Of a stretch of 64,000 nt of DNA, positions 1 to 9,772 are shown piece by piece. The DNA comes from an uncultured Bacteroidales bacterium (GTDB lineage: Bacteria; Bacteroidota; Bacteroidia; Bacteroidales; UBA932). Under the pieces are notes generated by a model that was given only the letters and a program-made list of their open reading frames with translations, did not search any database and was not told the origin of the DNA. The translations under genes were made by a program, and so were the position numbers. The stretch is taken from contig ONBM01000002.1 of assembly GCA_900316045.1 (NCBI GenBank), positions 1 to 64,000 of the forward strand, given 5' to 3'. The first letter of the stretch is position 1. The number at the start of each line of letters is the position of its first letter.

Positions 1-70
1 ATATGTTGTTTATGACGACCATTTTTCCGAAGATACCATCCCGAGGCATTCAAACGATATTTTTTTATAG

Positions 71-85
71 TCCCATTGACTGGGA
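71..85 (+). promoter_or_regulatory. small stem-loop in susC leader
   Basis: The arms TCCCA and TGGGA enclose the loop TTGAC, 25 bases before the susC start and just after a T-rich run. It could be the end of an upstream terminator or a leader hairpin that affects susC translation. No TAnnTTTG promoter element is visible in bases 1-109, so the promoter or the rest of the operon may lie before the window. Confidence 0.3.
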
Positions 86-109
86 AAGTTTTATTTAATT
101 CAATATGTT

Positions 110-3100
110 ATGAAACCCTTTACATTAAAGATTTCATTTTTGCTGCTCTTATGCTGTCTTTTCACGATTTCTGCAGGGAACGTTTTTTCGCAGGAGAAGA
201 AAACAGTTACCGGCAAAGTAACGGACGAAAACGGCTTAGCCTTAATCGCCGCAAGCATCGTCGAAGACGGAACGACAACGGGCACGACCACCGATGAAAA
301 CGGTAATTTCTCTTTGAGAATCACCCCTGGCTCTAATTTGAGAGTTTCCTATCTAGGTTATGTAGATCAGCTGATCGACACGAAAGACAAAACGACTTTC
401 ACAGTCGTATTGCAAGAAGACGCAAACAGCTTGAAAGAACTGGTTGTCGTGGGGTACGGAACGCAAGCCAAGAAAGACATCACCGGATCGGTGAGCGTGG
501 TGAGAGCCAAAGACCTTTTGTCAAGCACCGGATCTTCCGCTACTCAGCAGCTGCAGGGGAAAGCCGCCGGCGTGTATGTAGGACAAACAGGTTCCCCTGG
601 TTCTGCGACTATGGTACGCATCCGAGGCATCAATACGGTGAACGACAATGGCCCTCTGTATGTGATTGACGGAGTATCCACCCGTAACCAGAATTTAAGC
701 AGCTTGAACCCGAATGACATCGAAAGCATGCAGGTGCTGAAAGATGCTTCCTCGGCTGCAATTTATGGGGCGCAAGCTGCCAATGGCGTCATCCTGATCA
801 CCACCAAGAGAGGCATCGGCACGGGACGGCCAAAATTAACTTACGATGCCTATTATGGCATTCAGAAAACCACCAAGCGGTATGATATGCTGAATTCGGC
901 GGACAGGCTGGCACTGGAATGGGAATCACAGCGCAACGCCATGTTGATACGCGGAGTCCCTGAAGCCGAGGCCATTCCTTATCATCCGCAGTTCGGGCAA
1001 TATCCGGAACCACATATTCCGAATTATCTGACGGTAACCGGAGCCAAGGGAGAAAATCAAGACATAAAGAACTATTCATTCCCTGACAATCAGATGGTGC
1101 CTTTCTCCGACACCGACTGGTGGAAAGAACTGGACCGGGTAGCACCTATTCAGAACCATCAATTGACATTATCGGGGGGCAATGACAAAGGCCGGTATCT
1201 GATAGGCTTGAATTATTTCAACCAGCAGGGAACGGTCAAGTACTCTTATTATAAAAGATACCAGACGCGCCTGAATTCTTCGTTCGATGTCCGTCCTTGG
1301 CTGCGCTTCGGAGAAAATCTGCAATATACATGGACGAAAGACGATGGATTGAATACTAACTTCAACGAATCCACGCCTTATTCATGGACCTATCGCGCCT
1401 CTCCTTGGGTTCCGGTAAAAGATGAATTCGGGAATTGGGCCGGTTCTAAAATCACCGGCACGGGCAACTTCCAGAACGTTATCGCGATGGTTTACCGCGA
1501 TAAAGACAATTACTGGAGCAACTCCAGGGTTTTCGGAAATGTCTGGGGAGAAGCAGATCTAATGAAAGGACTGACGTTCCGGACAAGTTTCGGTGTGGAC
1601 TACACGAATAATTACTATTACCGGATGAGCAAAAAGAATCCGGAATTTTCTGAAAGTCCCGGAACGAACAACCTGGAAGAAGGTTCCGGATTCAATTTCA
1701 GATGGGTATGGACAAATACATTGACCTACAATAAAGTATTTCGCGACATCCATTCCTTAAATGTGGTTTTAGGATCTGAAGCCATCCGCGACGGCCTCGG
1801 ACACAGCATGAGCGGAAGACGATACGGCTACCTCTATGAAGATAACGTCAATACTTGGACATTGGGAATGGGAGAAAGAAACGACCTCAGGGAAAATGAT
1901 TCGTCGTTCAATGGAGAATTCGCGCTCTTTGGCATGTTCGCACGTGCTGATTATTCATTTGATAACAAGTACCTGATTACCGGAATCATACGCCGGGACG
2001 GAGTTTCTCGGTTCGCCAAGAAAAACAGATACGGGGTTTTCCCTTCTGCATCTTTGGGATGGCGCGTATCGGAAGAGAATTTCATGAAGGGCACGAAAAG
2101 ATGGCTGGACGACCTGAAACTTCGGGCAGGATATGGAATCACCGGAAACTCCGAAATGATCAGAACCACCAATTATGCGATGGAGTTCACGACCTATCCT
2201 CAATCCACGAATTATGATCTCGGAGGAGCGAACTCCGGTACGACTCTGGGTTACAGGCTGGGACGTTTCGGCAACGAAGACACGAAATGGGAATCTACCA
2301 AAATGGCCAATATCGGAATCGATGCGACATTCTTGAACGGAAGATTTTCCGCGACATTGGATTTATACCACAAAAAGACCTCCGACATGTTGATAGAAGC
2401 TGCCTATTCCGCATTGGCAAATGACGAAATCGGAAAACCATACATCAACTACGGCGACATGAAAAACGTCGGTGCCGATTTCACGTTCAACTACAGGGAC
2501 AACCATGGCGATTTTTCCTGGGATATCGGGCTCAATTTATCCACGTATAAAAATACTGTGCTGCGGTTGGCGGACTCGGATGACTTTGCTTTGTGGGGGT
2601 ATGGAGACCGATTCGACGTAGGAGAGACTCGCACCATCAAAGGACATTCCATATCGGAATTCTACGGCTTCAAGATCATCGGCTTTTATGAGAATGAAGA
2701 AGATGTAATGAATTCTCCTGTGCCGTATAATACGACCCAAAAAGACTTGCTGGATCCTGACAAACCAGGGCCGAAGGAATACGTCGGAAAGTATAAGTAT
2801 GCCGACCTGGGCGGAGGAGAGAACGGAGAGCCCGACGGGAAGATAGACATGAACGACCGTACGGTCATCGGCAGTCCGCATCCCGATCTGATAGCTGGAT
2901 TAAACGCATCCTTCAAGTATAAAAACTGGGATATGACCATGTTCTGGTATTCTACCATCGGGAACGACATTCTCAACAATACCAAATACTTCACGGACTT
3001 TCCGCTGTTTGGAGGAAACCGGTCTACCAGGATGCGTGATCTCTCCTGGAAACCAGGAGCCGACAATTCAAAAGCCAAATTGCCAATACTGGATTCACAG

Positions 3101-3406
3101 GACGGCTGGACTGGAAAGGTGCTAAATTCCTACTACATCGAAGATGGTTCATTCTTAAGGCTGAAAAATCTTGTCATCGGGTATACTTTCCCAGAATCCT
3201 GGCTGCAAAAGGCAACCATTTCCAACTTGCGCATCTATCTGCAAGCCGAGAACATTTTGACTTTCACGAAATATAAGGGATTGGATCCTGAAATCACCAA
3301 CAGGGAAACAGGCACAGGCAACCGAGCAGACCTCAGCCGTGGAATCGACGGAGGTGGCTGGCCTACGACCATGCGTTTGCTTTTTGGCGTAAACTTCACA
3401 TTTTAA
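110..3406 (+). CDS. SusC-family TonB-dependent outer-membrane transporter (PUL 1)
   Basis: Outer-membrane porin that imports oligosaccharides with energy from TonB. The 1098-residue protein has a signal peptide (about residues 1-27), a carboxypeptidase-regulatory-like domain (about 33-110, from TVTGKVTDENG), and a plug domain beginning near VVVGYGTQAKKDITGSVS. It carries the SusC signature in the slightly unusual form DASSAAIYGAQAANGVILIT, where S-R-A or V-R-G is more common. The C-terminus GVNFTF is a typical outer-membrane barrel end. Length is normal for the family. susD follows 20 bases later, so the two form one transcript. No glycosidase or regulator lies in the visible part of the locus, so the substrate cannot be named. 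The gene lacks the TGAATATG octamer that is common elsewhere in the window. Confidence 0.96.
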   Translation: MKPFTLKISFLLLLCCLFTISAGNVFSQEKKTVTGKVTDENGLALIAASIVEDGTTTGTTTDENGNFSLRITPGSNLRVSYLGYVDQLIDTKDKTTFTVVLQEDANSLKELVVVGYGTQAKKDITGSVSVVRAKDLLSSTGSSATQQLQGKAAGVYVGQTGSPGSATMVRIRGINTVNDNGPLYVIDGVSTRNQNLSSLNPNDIESMQVLKDASSAAIYGAQAANGVILITTKRGIGTGRPKLTYDAYYGIQKTTKRYDMLNSADRLALEWESQRNAMLIRGVPEAEAIPYHPQFGQYPEPHIPNYLTVTGAKGENQDIKNYSFPDNQMVPFSDTDWWKELDRVAPIQNHQLTLSGGNDKGRYLIGLNYFNQQGTVKYSYYKRYQTRLNSSFDVRPWLRFGENLQYTWTKDDGLNTNFNESTPYSWTYRASPWVPVKDEFGNWAGSKITGTGNFQNVIAMVYRDKDNYWSNSRVFGNVWGEADLMKGLTFRTSFGVDYTNNYYYRMSKKNPEFSESPGTNNLEEGSGFNFRWVWTNTLTYNKVFRDIHSLNVVLGSEAIRDGLGHSMSGRRYGYLYEDNVNTWTLGMGERNDLRENDSSFNGEFALFGMFARADYSFDNKYLITGIIRRDGVSRFAKKNRYGVFPSASLGWRVSEENFMKGTKRWLDDLKLRAGYGITGNSEMIRTTNYAMEFTTYPQSTNYDLGGANSGTTLGYRLGRFGNEDTKWESTKMANIGIDATFLNGRFSATLDLYHKKTSDMLIEAAYSALANDEIGKPYINYGDMKNVGADFTFNYRDNHGDFSWDIGLNLSTYKNTVLRLADSDDFALWGYGDRFDVGETRTIKGHSISEFYGFKIIGFYENEEDVMNSPVPYNTTQKDLLDPDKPGPKEYVGKYKYADLGGGENGEPDGKIDMNDRTVIGSPHPDLIAGLNASFKYKNWDMTMFWYSTIGNDILNNTKYFTDFPLFGGNRSTRMRDLSWKPGADNSKAKLPILDSQDGWTGKVLNSYYIEDGSFLRLKNLVIGYTFPESWLQKATISNLRIYLQAENILTFTKYKGLDPEITNRETGTGNRADLSRGIDGGGWPTTMRLLFGVNFTF

Positions 3407-3426
3407 ATCATTTAAATAGCTGCACA

Positions 3427-5184
3427 ATGAAAAAGATTATCATATTGCTACTGCTTGGAGCAGCCGCTCTTTCGGTTAGTTCCTGTGGAGAAGATTTTTT
3501 GTACAAAGCACCGCAAGGAAGCATCGATCAAGCAGCATTGATGAACGAGACTGGAATCGACCTGCTGACGACGACCGCTTATGCGAACCTCACCGAAGAC
3601 GGTTGGGGAGCTAGTCCTTTCAACTGGACATTCGGAGGGATGTACGGAGGTGACGCCAACAAAGGCTCCGACGCCAACGACCAATCCGTCTTGAACGACA
3701 TGGAAAAGTATAGCGTCCAATCTAACAACAACTATCTCAATCAAAAGTGGATTTGGATCTATAAGGGCGCAAAGAGGGTGAACATCACCTTGCAGACCAT
3801 GGAAAAAGTGAAAGACCAGCTGCCGGAGACATTCATGAAAACCAGAAAGGGAGAATTGTATTTTCTCCGGGCTCTGTTTTATTTTGAAGGAATAAAGGTG
3901 TTCGGACCTTACATTCCATGGGTAGACGATACCATTTTGGAAGACGATCCCAAAATACATAACGACATCGACATCTATCCGAAAGTACTGGGCGACATAG
4001 ATGTTGCCATCGCCAACCTGCCGGAAAAACAGGATTTGGCGGGAAGAGCGAATTCATGGGCAGCCAAAGCCTTGAAGGCGAAAATTTTGATGCAGAAAGG
4101 CGACATGGCTTCCGCAGAACCTATCCTGAAAGATGTCATCGAAAATGGGCAAACTTCAAATGCTTTGAAATACGGACTGGAAGATGATTTGAACGCCAAT
4201 TTCGACAGCTATCGGGAAAACGGCAAAGAATCCATTTTTGCCGTTCAGTTTTCCAATGACTTGAACAACGCAAACACCGGAATGTCGCTGTGCTACCCAC
4301 ATGGCGGCTCAGGCTCTCCTGGCGGATGTTGCGGTTTTTATCAACCTTCCTATGAATTGGCAAATTCATTTAAAGTGGATGCGAACGGATTGCCTTTCCT
4401 GGACAATTCCTACAGGAATGCACCGTTTGTGTCAGTCAAAAATCCGTCAACAGAACAGGATGCCCCGCTCTCGCTCAATACGGATGCCCTCGTAGATCCG
4501 CGTCTGGATTTTGCCATCGGACGTTTCGGCGTTCCTTATAAAGATTGGGGACTTCCGAAGAACAACTGGGTAAGAGACATGGGAAACGGAGGATTCTTCA
4601 TGCCGAAGAAACACGTATATTCCAAAAAAGAACTGGATGCCGGGCTGGCCGGAGGAGGGTTGAGCGCCGGCTGGGCGCCAGGATCGGCCATGAACCTGCA
4701 ATACCTGAGCTTAAGGGATATGATACTGCTTTATGCGGAATGCCTGGCTAACGACGGAAAGACCTCGGAAGCCATGGAAATGGTCAATCGAATCCGCAGA
4801 CGCGCAGCTCATCCCGCAAATATCATACGTCTGCCGGATGGCACTCCCGCAGCAAATTACCTCGTCAAAGAGTATCCATCCTCGCATCCAGCATTCACAG
4901 ACAAAGAAGTATGCATAAAAGCGGTCCGGATGGAACGAAAGCTGGAATTGGCGATGGAAGGCCAACGCTGGTTCGACTTGGCGCGATGGGGCGGCGAATA
5001 CATGGCACGACAAATCAAAGATTATATTGATTTCGAGAAAGGCTATCTGTTCGCCAAATTCAGTGCGGCAGTTTCACTAGATGCCAGTAAGACGATGTTC
5101 CCAATTCCTCAGACTCAGATACAAACGATGGGAAATGACGAGAACGGGAAACCTTACTTGGAGCAACCGGCTCCGTGGAAATAA
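3427..5184 (+). CDS. SusD/RagB-family surface glycan-binding lipoprotein (PUL 1)
   Basis: Partner of the preceding SusC: a lipoprotein lid on the transporter that captures the glycan at the cell surface. The 585-residue protein starts with a lipoprotein signal ending at SVSSC (Cys about 20), followed by the SusD helical fold with TPR-like units (for example RKGELYFLRALFYFEG around 140). The family's C-terminal region is visible in RMERKLELAMEGQRWFDLARW. Length is normal. It lies 20 bases after susC and is followed by a strong terminator, so the visible transcription unit is probably susC-susD only. Confidence 0.95.
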   Translation: MKKIIILLLLGAAALSVSSCGEDFLYKAPQGSIDQAALMNETGIDLLTTTAYANLTEDGWGASPFNWTFGGMYGGDANKGSDANDQSVLNDMEKYSVQSNNNYLNQKWIWIYKGAKRVNITLQTMEKVKDQLPETFMKTRKGELYFLRALFYFEGIKVFGPYIPWVDDTILEDDPKIHNDIDIYPKVLGDIDVAIANLPEKQDLAGRANSWAAKALKAKILMQKGDMASAEPILKDVIENGQTSNALKYGLEDDLNANFDSYRENGKESIFAVQFSNDLNNANTGMSLCYPHGGSGSPGGCCGFYQPSYELANSFKVDANGLPFLDNSYRNAPFVSVKNPSTEQDAPLSLNTDALVDPRLDFAIGRFGVPYKDWGLPKNNWVRDMGNGGFFMPKKHVYSKKELDAGLAGGGLSAGWAPGSAMNLQYLSLRDMILLYAECLANDGKTSEAMEMVNRIRRRAAHPANIIRLPDGTPAANYLVKEYPSSHPAFTDKEVCIKAVRMERKLELAMEGQRWFDLARWGGEYMARQIKDYIDFEKGYLFAKFSAAVSLDASKTMFPIPQTQIQTMGNDENGKPYLEQPAPWK

Positions 5185-5199
5185 TGAATCATATAAATT

Positions 5200-5238
5200 C
5201 CATGAAAAGGGAGAGAATCCTCCCTTTTCATGGTTTTA
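5200..5238 (+). terminator. rho-independent terminator after susD
   Basis: A perfect 14-base inverted repeat (5200-5213 and 5220-5233) with a 6-base loop AGAATC is followed by TTTT. It begins 16 bases after the susD stop. It ends just before the next gene's ATG at 5243, so that gene either reads through or has a start site inside this region. Confidence 0.88.
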
Positions 5239-5242
5239 AGTC

Positions 5243-5722
5243 ATGGGAAAACATATTTCATTCACCCTCTGTTTACTCGCCCTGCTGGTTTGCGGTTGCA
5301 ACGTAAGTACGGTACCAAAGGATTTCACTTACAAATTCAGCATGGAAAGCGTATGCAACTTCAAAGTGGAATTTCAGCTGAATTCCGATTCGAGCTATGC
5401 AATCACGCGGGAAAATTATTTTTTCGACCGGTTTGAGGGAAAACACAGTCCGGTTGAGAAGGAAGGCATCGCGACGAAATCGGAATTCGACGAATTCCGC
5501 AAGTTAATCAGCGGCAGCGACATCCCTAAAATGGAAGATGCCTATGGCTTCATAGATGGGGAAAATTCAGGCAATGCTGTTTTGTACATGGTCACCTTGA
5601 CACAAAACGGGAAGAGCAAATCCGTCTTCATCAATGCCGGCACAAAACAGCATTTCCCCAAAAAATTCATTGCGTTGATTGAGTATACCAACAACTTCAT
5701 AAACGCACATGTAAAACCCTAA
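5243..5722 (+). CDS. small lipoprotein of unknown function
   Basis: A 159-residue protein with a hydrophobic N-terminus and a lipobox-like LLVCGC (modified Cys about 19), so it is predicted to be exported and lipid-anchored. The mature part is hydrophilic with alternating beta-like segments. I do not recognise a family. The ATG sits only 9 bases after the susD terminator stem. An overlapping frame from 5230 is a shadow. It may belong with PUL 1, but the terminator argues for separate expression. Confidence 0.7.
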   Translation: MGKHISFTLCLLALLVCGCNVSTVPKDFTYKFSMESVCNFKVEFQLNSDSSYAITRENYFFDRFEGKHSPVEKEGIATKSEFDEFRKLISGSDIPKMEDAYGFIDGENSGNAVLYMVTLTQNGKSKSVFINAGTKQHFPKKFIALIEYTNNFINAHVKP

Positions 5723-5767
5723 TCATGAAGCGTCGGGCACAAGAGCTAAGCCGGCGTGGGGATTGGC

Positions 5768-6052
5768 TTAGAATTCGAATTTTTCAAGTTTCCACTCCCC
5801 TTTCATCAGTTTCTTGAGATTGGCGCAGCCGTCCGCAAATGATTTGCTCTCACCATGGGCATCCAGGACTTTCTGGTCTCTCCATGTCTCGCAGAACAGG
5901 TAGACGCGTTCCCTGCTTGTGCTGGCGAAAAGATCATAGGAGACGTTGCCCTCCTGAGTCCTTGAATCGCGAACCATCTCTGCGGTAGCAGCCTTCACCT
6001 GCTCCGGGGTCACGCCCTCATTAACTTCGAAAAAAACATTTAATCTGATCAT
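5768..6052 (-). CDS. ABM-domain protein (putative quinol monooxygenase type)
   Basis: A 94-residue ferredoxin-like protein of the antibiotic biosynthesis monooxygenase (ABM) family. Typical features are the start MIRLNVFFEV, the central TRTQEGNVSYDLF-like strand and the FCETWRDQKVLDAH segment (YgiN-like). Small ABM proteins act as dimers on quinols or haem-like substrates, or have unknown roles; nothing here fixes the substrate. Its ATG overlaps the stop of the HAD gene by four bases (ATGA), so the two are translationally coupled. Confidence 0.8.
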   Translation of the reverse strand: MIRLNVFFEVNEGVTPEQVKAATAEMVRDSRTQEGNVSYDLFASTSRERVYLFCETWRDQKVLDAHGESKSFADGCANLKKLMKGEWKLEKFEF

Positions 6053-6648
6053 GATATTAAGGATTTAAGTTTGTCAGTCACATTATGAATGTCATCGAAT
6101 ACGATGGCATTGAATCCCAACGCATCGGCTGCCTGAATGTTCGCAGCATTGTCATCTATGAACACGCATTCTTCTGCCTGCAGATGATACCGGTTCAAGA
6201 GAATCTGATAAATTTTGGGATCAGGCTTGCTGACCTTCTCGATTCCGGATATCACCATCCCGTCGAACAGCTTGAAGAAATCATATTCCTTGATCAGCCC
6301 CTCGGCTTTCTCCCAAGACCAGTTCGACAGGCCATATATTCCTAATCCGCCGGCTTTGAGCTTCTTCAAAAGAGCTACGCTTTCCGGGAAGCATCCTTTC
6401 ACGGTACGCCGCCATTCATCGTCGAACAGCTGAATCTCCTTAGCATATTCAGGGAACCTATCCTGCAACTCCTTTACTCCTTCTGCGAAAGGCTTTCCTG
6501 CATCGAGGGTGGCGTTCCAGTCGTACAGGCCAACCTTGGCGAAGAAATTTTCCATCTCTTCTTCTGTCTTGAAATATTGTCTGTAAAGATACCTCGGATT
6601 CCAGTCAAGAAGCACTCCGCCGAAGTCGAAAACTATGTTCTTTATCAT
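6049..6648 (-). CDS. HAD-superfamily phosphatase, YihX-like
   Basis: Cytoplasmic sugar-phosphate-type phosphatase of 199 residues. Motif I is VFDFGGVLLDW near residue 8, where the second Asp is replaced by Gly as in the YihX/epoxide-hydrolase N-domain branch. Motif III is around KVSKPDPKIYQ and motif IV is VFIDDNAANIQAA. It is the first gene of a two-gene unit with the ABM protein. A -7 element (6669-6676) sits 21 bases upstream of the ATG. The in vivo substrate is unknown. Confidence 0.88.
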   Translation of the reverse strand: MIKNIVFDFGGVLLDWNPRYLYRQYFKTEEEMENFFAKVGLYDWNATLDAGKPFAEGVKELQDRFPEYAKEIQLFDDEWRRTVKGCFPESVALLKKLKAGGLGIYGLSNWSWEKAEGLIKEYDFFKLFDGMVISGIEKVSKPDPKIYQILLNRYHLQAEECVFIDDNAANIQAADALGFNAIVFDDIHNVTDKLKSLIS

Positions 6649-6668
6649 ATTCCGCCTGAAAACTTTTT

Positions 6669-6676
6669 CAAAGATA
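6669..6676 (-). promoter_or_regulatory. -7 promoter element (HAD-ABM unit)
   Basis: TATCTTTG on the minus strand matches the Bacteroidota -7 consensus TAnnTTTG and lies about 20 bases before the HAD start codon. No clear TTG -33 element is visible. Confidence 0.55.
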
Positions 6677-6702
6677 AGGAAAATTGCGGGAATGGGCGAT
6701 GT

Positions 6703-8313
6703 CTAGTTGTGGCCTGCCAAGGTGAGACGGAGGGTGAGGCCGAAGTTGTCGGCGTAAAGACTGCCTTTGTCTATGTAGGCTCCAGCGGAGACGAGACAGG
6801 GGAATGCCTTGCTGAATTTCGGGAAATTAACTTCAAACGCACAGGAAAATTGCTTTGGAGCGGATTTGAAGGCTTCGATGCGCTGAGTGTAATTGCCGTA
6901 ATTAATTGAATATGTCGCCTTCAGCCTGTAAGGAACCTTACGAGCCACCTTGCCAGCAATGCCGATGTGGTGGGCACGGATTCTGTTATTGGCGATTCCA
7001 AGCACTACTCCATCGCTGCCGACAGGCATCGGAGTCATCAGCGCCAGCCCCATCGTGCGACCATAATTGGTCCAGCCGGAAGCATATTCCCCATTGTTGA
7101 AATAGTTGTCCCTTCCGCCAAGGTAGCGATAAAGCCGGTCAGGCTTCTTGCGAAGCTCCTCCTCGGTGGCAGGCCTTGCATGCACCGAACCCGACTGCGA
7201 ACGCGTGAAGACATATTCATAAAGCACGTCGGTCACCCATTTATCCCTGTCTCTCAAAGAGATGCCAATAGTTGTCACTCCGTCGGGGAAATTCTTGAAG
7301 CGCACCCCTGAGCCATCCTCGAATGGCCTGTCGTGGGCTGCCAGAAGCGTGAATTTCTCCGCCCGCCAGTTTAGCTGGAACAACTCGCGGCCCCTATGGT
7401 CGCCAAGCACGTTAGCCTGATCGCTCGCAGTGGCACCACTGCCTCCGCTCCTGCCCAGCACGACCTTCATATAATCTTTGAAAGAATGCGGCTGAGACCC
7501 ATATTTCGGGCTGTCGCCTGCCCACATGGCGAAATGCTCCAGGCCCATCTGGAAGTCAACCCTCTCGCTAAATCTGACCCTGAAATACAAAGACTTGTCG
7601 TGCAGACGAGCCTTGTCTACATACCTGTCATCTATGAATATGTAGTCAGCGTAATTGAACCTGAATGCTAGGATTCCCTTAGTCCAAGGCACGTCAATAT
7701 ATTCAGAATAAATATTATAGCCCGGCGCATTGCGAGCGTTTCCAGTCCACATCATGTCGCCGCCGGTGAGGGAAAGTTCCGCAATGTTGCTCCTGTCGGA
7801 GGCACCACGGAATCCAGGCAAAGCGCAGGCGACATCACTGCACCAAGGCTTGGCACAGTACATCGATTCTTCAAACCAACGTGTTCTATCCCGCATCCCC
7901 AGATACAGCCTCAAAGCCTTCCAGCCAATCCCCGCATAAAGCTGCCCAACCTTGCCGTAGAAGGCATCATGGGTGGCGGATGAAGAACCGTATGCCTCAA
8001 CCGCAGGCGAAGCAAAGACAGCAGCATTCTGCGACAAAGAGGCAGCCAGCGTCGTCCCGCCATAGAGAGTCCAGCCTTTGCCAAAGCCATATCGCAAATC
8101 GGCAGCACCGGCAATCATGCCTCCGCGAGCATCTGGAAAAAGACCTCCTTTATTTGTCACTGCCCAGAAAGGCAAAGACTTCTCGCTCGCCGCAATTCCG
8201 TACATGGACACATTCCAACAGGCGGAAAGGCCATTCCCGGAATCGGATCTTTGATGAGCAGCAGATCCTGCCGGCAAGGCCACTACGACCAGAAGCGCCA
8301 TTATTGATTTCAT
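6703..8313 (-). CDS. Wzi-like capsule assembly / outer-membrane beta-barrel protein
   Basis: About 536 residues from the chosen start MKSIMALLVVV, which begins a clear signal peptide ending near GSAAHQ; ATG codons three and fifteen residues further upstream are also possible. The rest has the alternating strand pattern of a large barrel. It resembles the Caps_assemb_Wzi family of Bacteroidota: KSLPFWAVTNKGG after the signal, then GRDNYFNNGEYASGWTNYG and GNYTQRIEAF near the end. Wzi proteins sit in the outer membrane and help attach capsular polysaccharide. No capsule gene cluster surrounds it. A short decayed copy of part of this gene lies at 17522-17551. Confidence 0.75.
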   Translation of the reverse strand: MKSIMALLVVVALPAGSAAHQRSDSGNGLSACWNVSMYGIAASEKSLPFWAVTNKGGLFPDARGGMIAGAADLRYGFGKGWTLYGGTTLAASLSQNAAVFASPAVEAYGSSSATHDAFYGKVGQLYAGIGWKALRLYLGMRDRTRWFEESMYCAKPWCSDVACALPGFRGASDRSNIAELSLTGGDMMWTGNARNAPGYNIYSEYIDVPWTKGILAFRFNYADYIFIDDRYVDKARLHDKSLYFRVRFSERVDFQMGLEHFAMWAGDSPKYGSQPHSFKDYMKVVLGRSGGSGATASDQANVLGDHRGRELFQLNWRAEKFTLLAAHDRPFEDGSGVRFKNFPDGVTTIGISLRDRDKWVTDVLYEYVFTRSQSGSVHARPATEEELRKKPDRLYRYLGGRDNYFNNGEYASGWTNYGRTMGLALMTPMPVGSDGVVLGIANNRIRAHHIGIAGKVARKVPYRLKATYSINYGNYTQRIEAFKSAPKQFSCAFEVNFPKFSKAFPCLVSAGAYIDKGSLYADNFGLTLRLTLAGHN

Positions 8314-8620
8314 AACAGACATTGTCACTAAATTAATTATTCCTTTTGAAATCCACAATTAGGGGTATGATTGTCTTTTCTTTCATATCACTTCAATAAT
8401 TTATTCGCATATTCGTATGAAAAGAGGATGAGTCCTATATACTTATTCATAAGGTCATACGACTTGAACGTTTTAAATATAATGCGCAAATTGCGAATAT
8501 CAGAATTTTAGTCAGTCATTGTTTTCGCTATTTTGCGCTTTTCGCAGGAGGCCAGAACAATGGCGCTAAGCATTAATGGACATACTCTCATGCTTCTTAA
8601 GATAACAGCCAATCCTAGAA

Positions 8621-9745
8621 TCACCGTTTGAGCCAAGAGGCAAAGAAGTAATCGTACAGGCGATAGGCGTTGCCGTCCTGCAGAACTATATCGTTGTTTA
8701 CCAAAGGGCGCAGAGCCGACTGGACAGTACTTGAAGAATCCAGATTGTATTTCTTTATAAACCCCGACCTTGTGATTCCCGTCACGGTTCCCTCTTTTGC
8801 AATCGCCTGGACGAGAGCCTTCTGTTTCAGCGAAAGATTAGAGAGAATCTGCTCGTAATTCACTGCCTGGACATCCACCGCATTCTGGAAGGCCGCATCA
8901 AATTTGGCCGTCTTGCAGGTCTCTCCTTGACCCGTCATGGCAAACAGCTCATTCATAATAACTTGGACAAACCACGTAACTCCATCGAAATGGTCATACA
9001 CCATGCCGACAAGTTCCGGTTCAACTTCTTTGCCATATTCTTTGAATTTAGAAATTGCGAACTTGACATAGGCATCTTTCGGAAGAGGATTGATGCCGAT
9101 GCTTATAACGCTCTGATAAAATGGCTTGGCAGGGGAATTGAACATGTTCGCCATAAGATGTTTTTTGCTGCCAGCGAAAATGAAATGGGTCTGCCGGCAT
9201 TGCTGGATCTTCGTCCTGAGAAGCGCCTCTGCTCTGACTCCTTTATAGCTGCCAATCTGCTGGAATTCATCTATCGCCACAATGCATGGCTTATCTGCGG
9301 ATTCCAGATACTCAAAAATTTCGTCCAACGTTTTTTCCGGCTCCTTGATGTCCCCTAAGCTGAGACTTAATTCAGGCTCTCCAGTAACGGCATCTGTTCT
9401 GAAGGCTAGGCGCAAAGACTTGACCAAGTCCCAGAATCGTTTCTTGAGCGATTTTCGCTGCCCCACGTATATTGCACTGCTGAGTGAGTAGACAAATTCC
9501 TCAATTGTCTGAGTAGCATAAATATCAGTAAAAAAAACATGATACCTTTGGGCAACCTCTTTCTGACCGAAAAGATGATAGATCAGACCAGTTTTGCCCA
9601 TACGCCGTGGAGATAACATGGCGACATTCCTGCCATTGACGATCTGCTTATACAGAAACTCAGTTTCTTTCTCCCTGTCACAGAAGTAATCATCAGAAAT
9701 ATATTTACCTATAACGAAAGGATTGTCTACCAATAATTTACTCAT
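8621..9745 (-). CDS. AAA-type ATPase of the archaeal-ATPase (ATPase_2) family
   Basis: A 374-residue cytoplasmic NTPase. The start VDNPFVIGKYISDDYFCDR is typical of this Bacteroidota family. Walker A is LSPRRMGKTGLIYH (about residues 44-57), Walker B is PCIVAIDEFQQIG (about 173-185), a sensor-type segment is HFIFAGSKKHLM, and a C-terminal winged-helix domain spans about 290-374 (TRSGFIKKYNLDSSSTVQ). Such genes are numerous in Bacteroidota but have no agreed function; defence, mobile-element and regulatory roles have been suggested. It stands alone between the Wzi-like gene and the M16 peptidase. Confidence 0.8.
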   Translation of the reverse strand: MSKLLVDNPFVIGKYISDDYFCDREKETEFLYKQIVNGRNVAMLSPRRMGKTGLIYHLFGQKEVAQRYHVFFTDIYATQTIEEFVYSLSSAIYVGQRKSLKKRFWDLVKSLRLAFRTDAVTGEPELSLSLGDIKEPEKTLDEIFEYLESADKPCIVAIDEFQQIGSYKGVRAEALLRTKIQQCRQTHFIFAGSKKHLMANMFNSPAKPFYQSVISIGINPLPKDAYVKFAISKFKEYGKEVEPELVGMVYDHFDGVTWFVQVIMNELFAMTGQGETCKTAKFDAAFQNAVDVQAVNYEQILSNLSLKQKALVQAIAKEGTVTGITRSGFIKKYNLDSSSTVQSALRPLVNNDIVLQDGNAYRLYDYFFASWLKR

Positions 9746-9764
9746 AGCAGCTAAAAATTTATTA

Positions 9765-9772
9765 CAAATATA
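9765..9772 (-). promoter_or_regulatory. -7 promoter element (ATPase gene)
   Basis: TATATTTG on the minus strand, 19 bases upstream of the ATPase ATG. The nearest upstream TTG is about 26 bases away, longer than the usual 19-20, so only the -7 element is convincing. Confidence 0.5.

Noticed and set aside
5746-5771. CTAAGCC/GGCTTAG stem between convergent genes
   Set aside because: The stem is short, has no T run and overlaps the ABM stop codon. Too weak to call a terminator.
6049-6648. HAD motif I with Gly in place of the second Asp as a sign of inactivation
   Set aside because: This form is normal for the YihX branch of the family.
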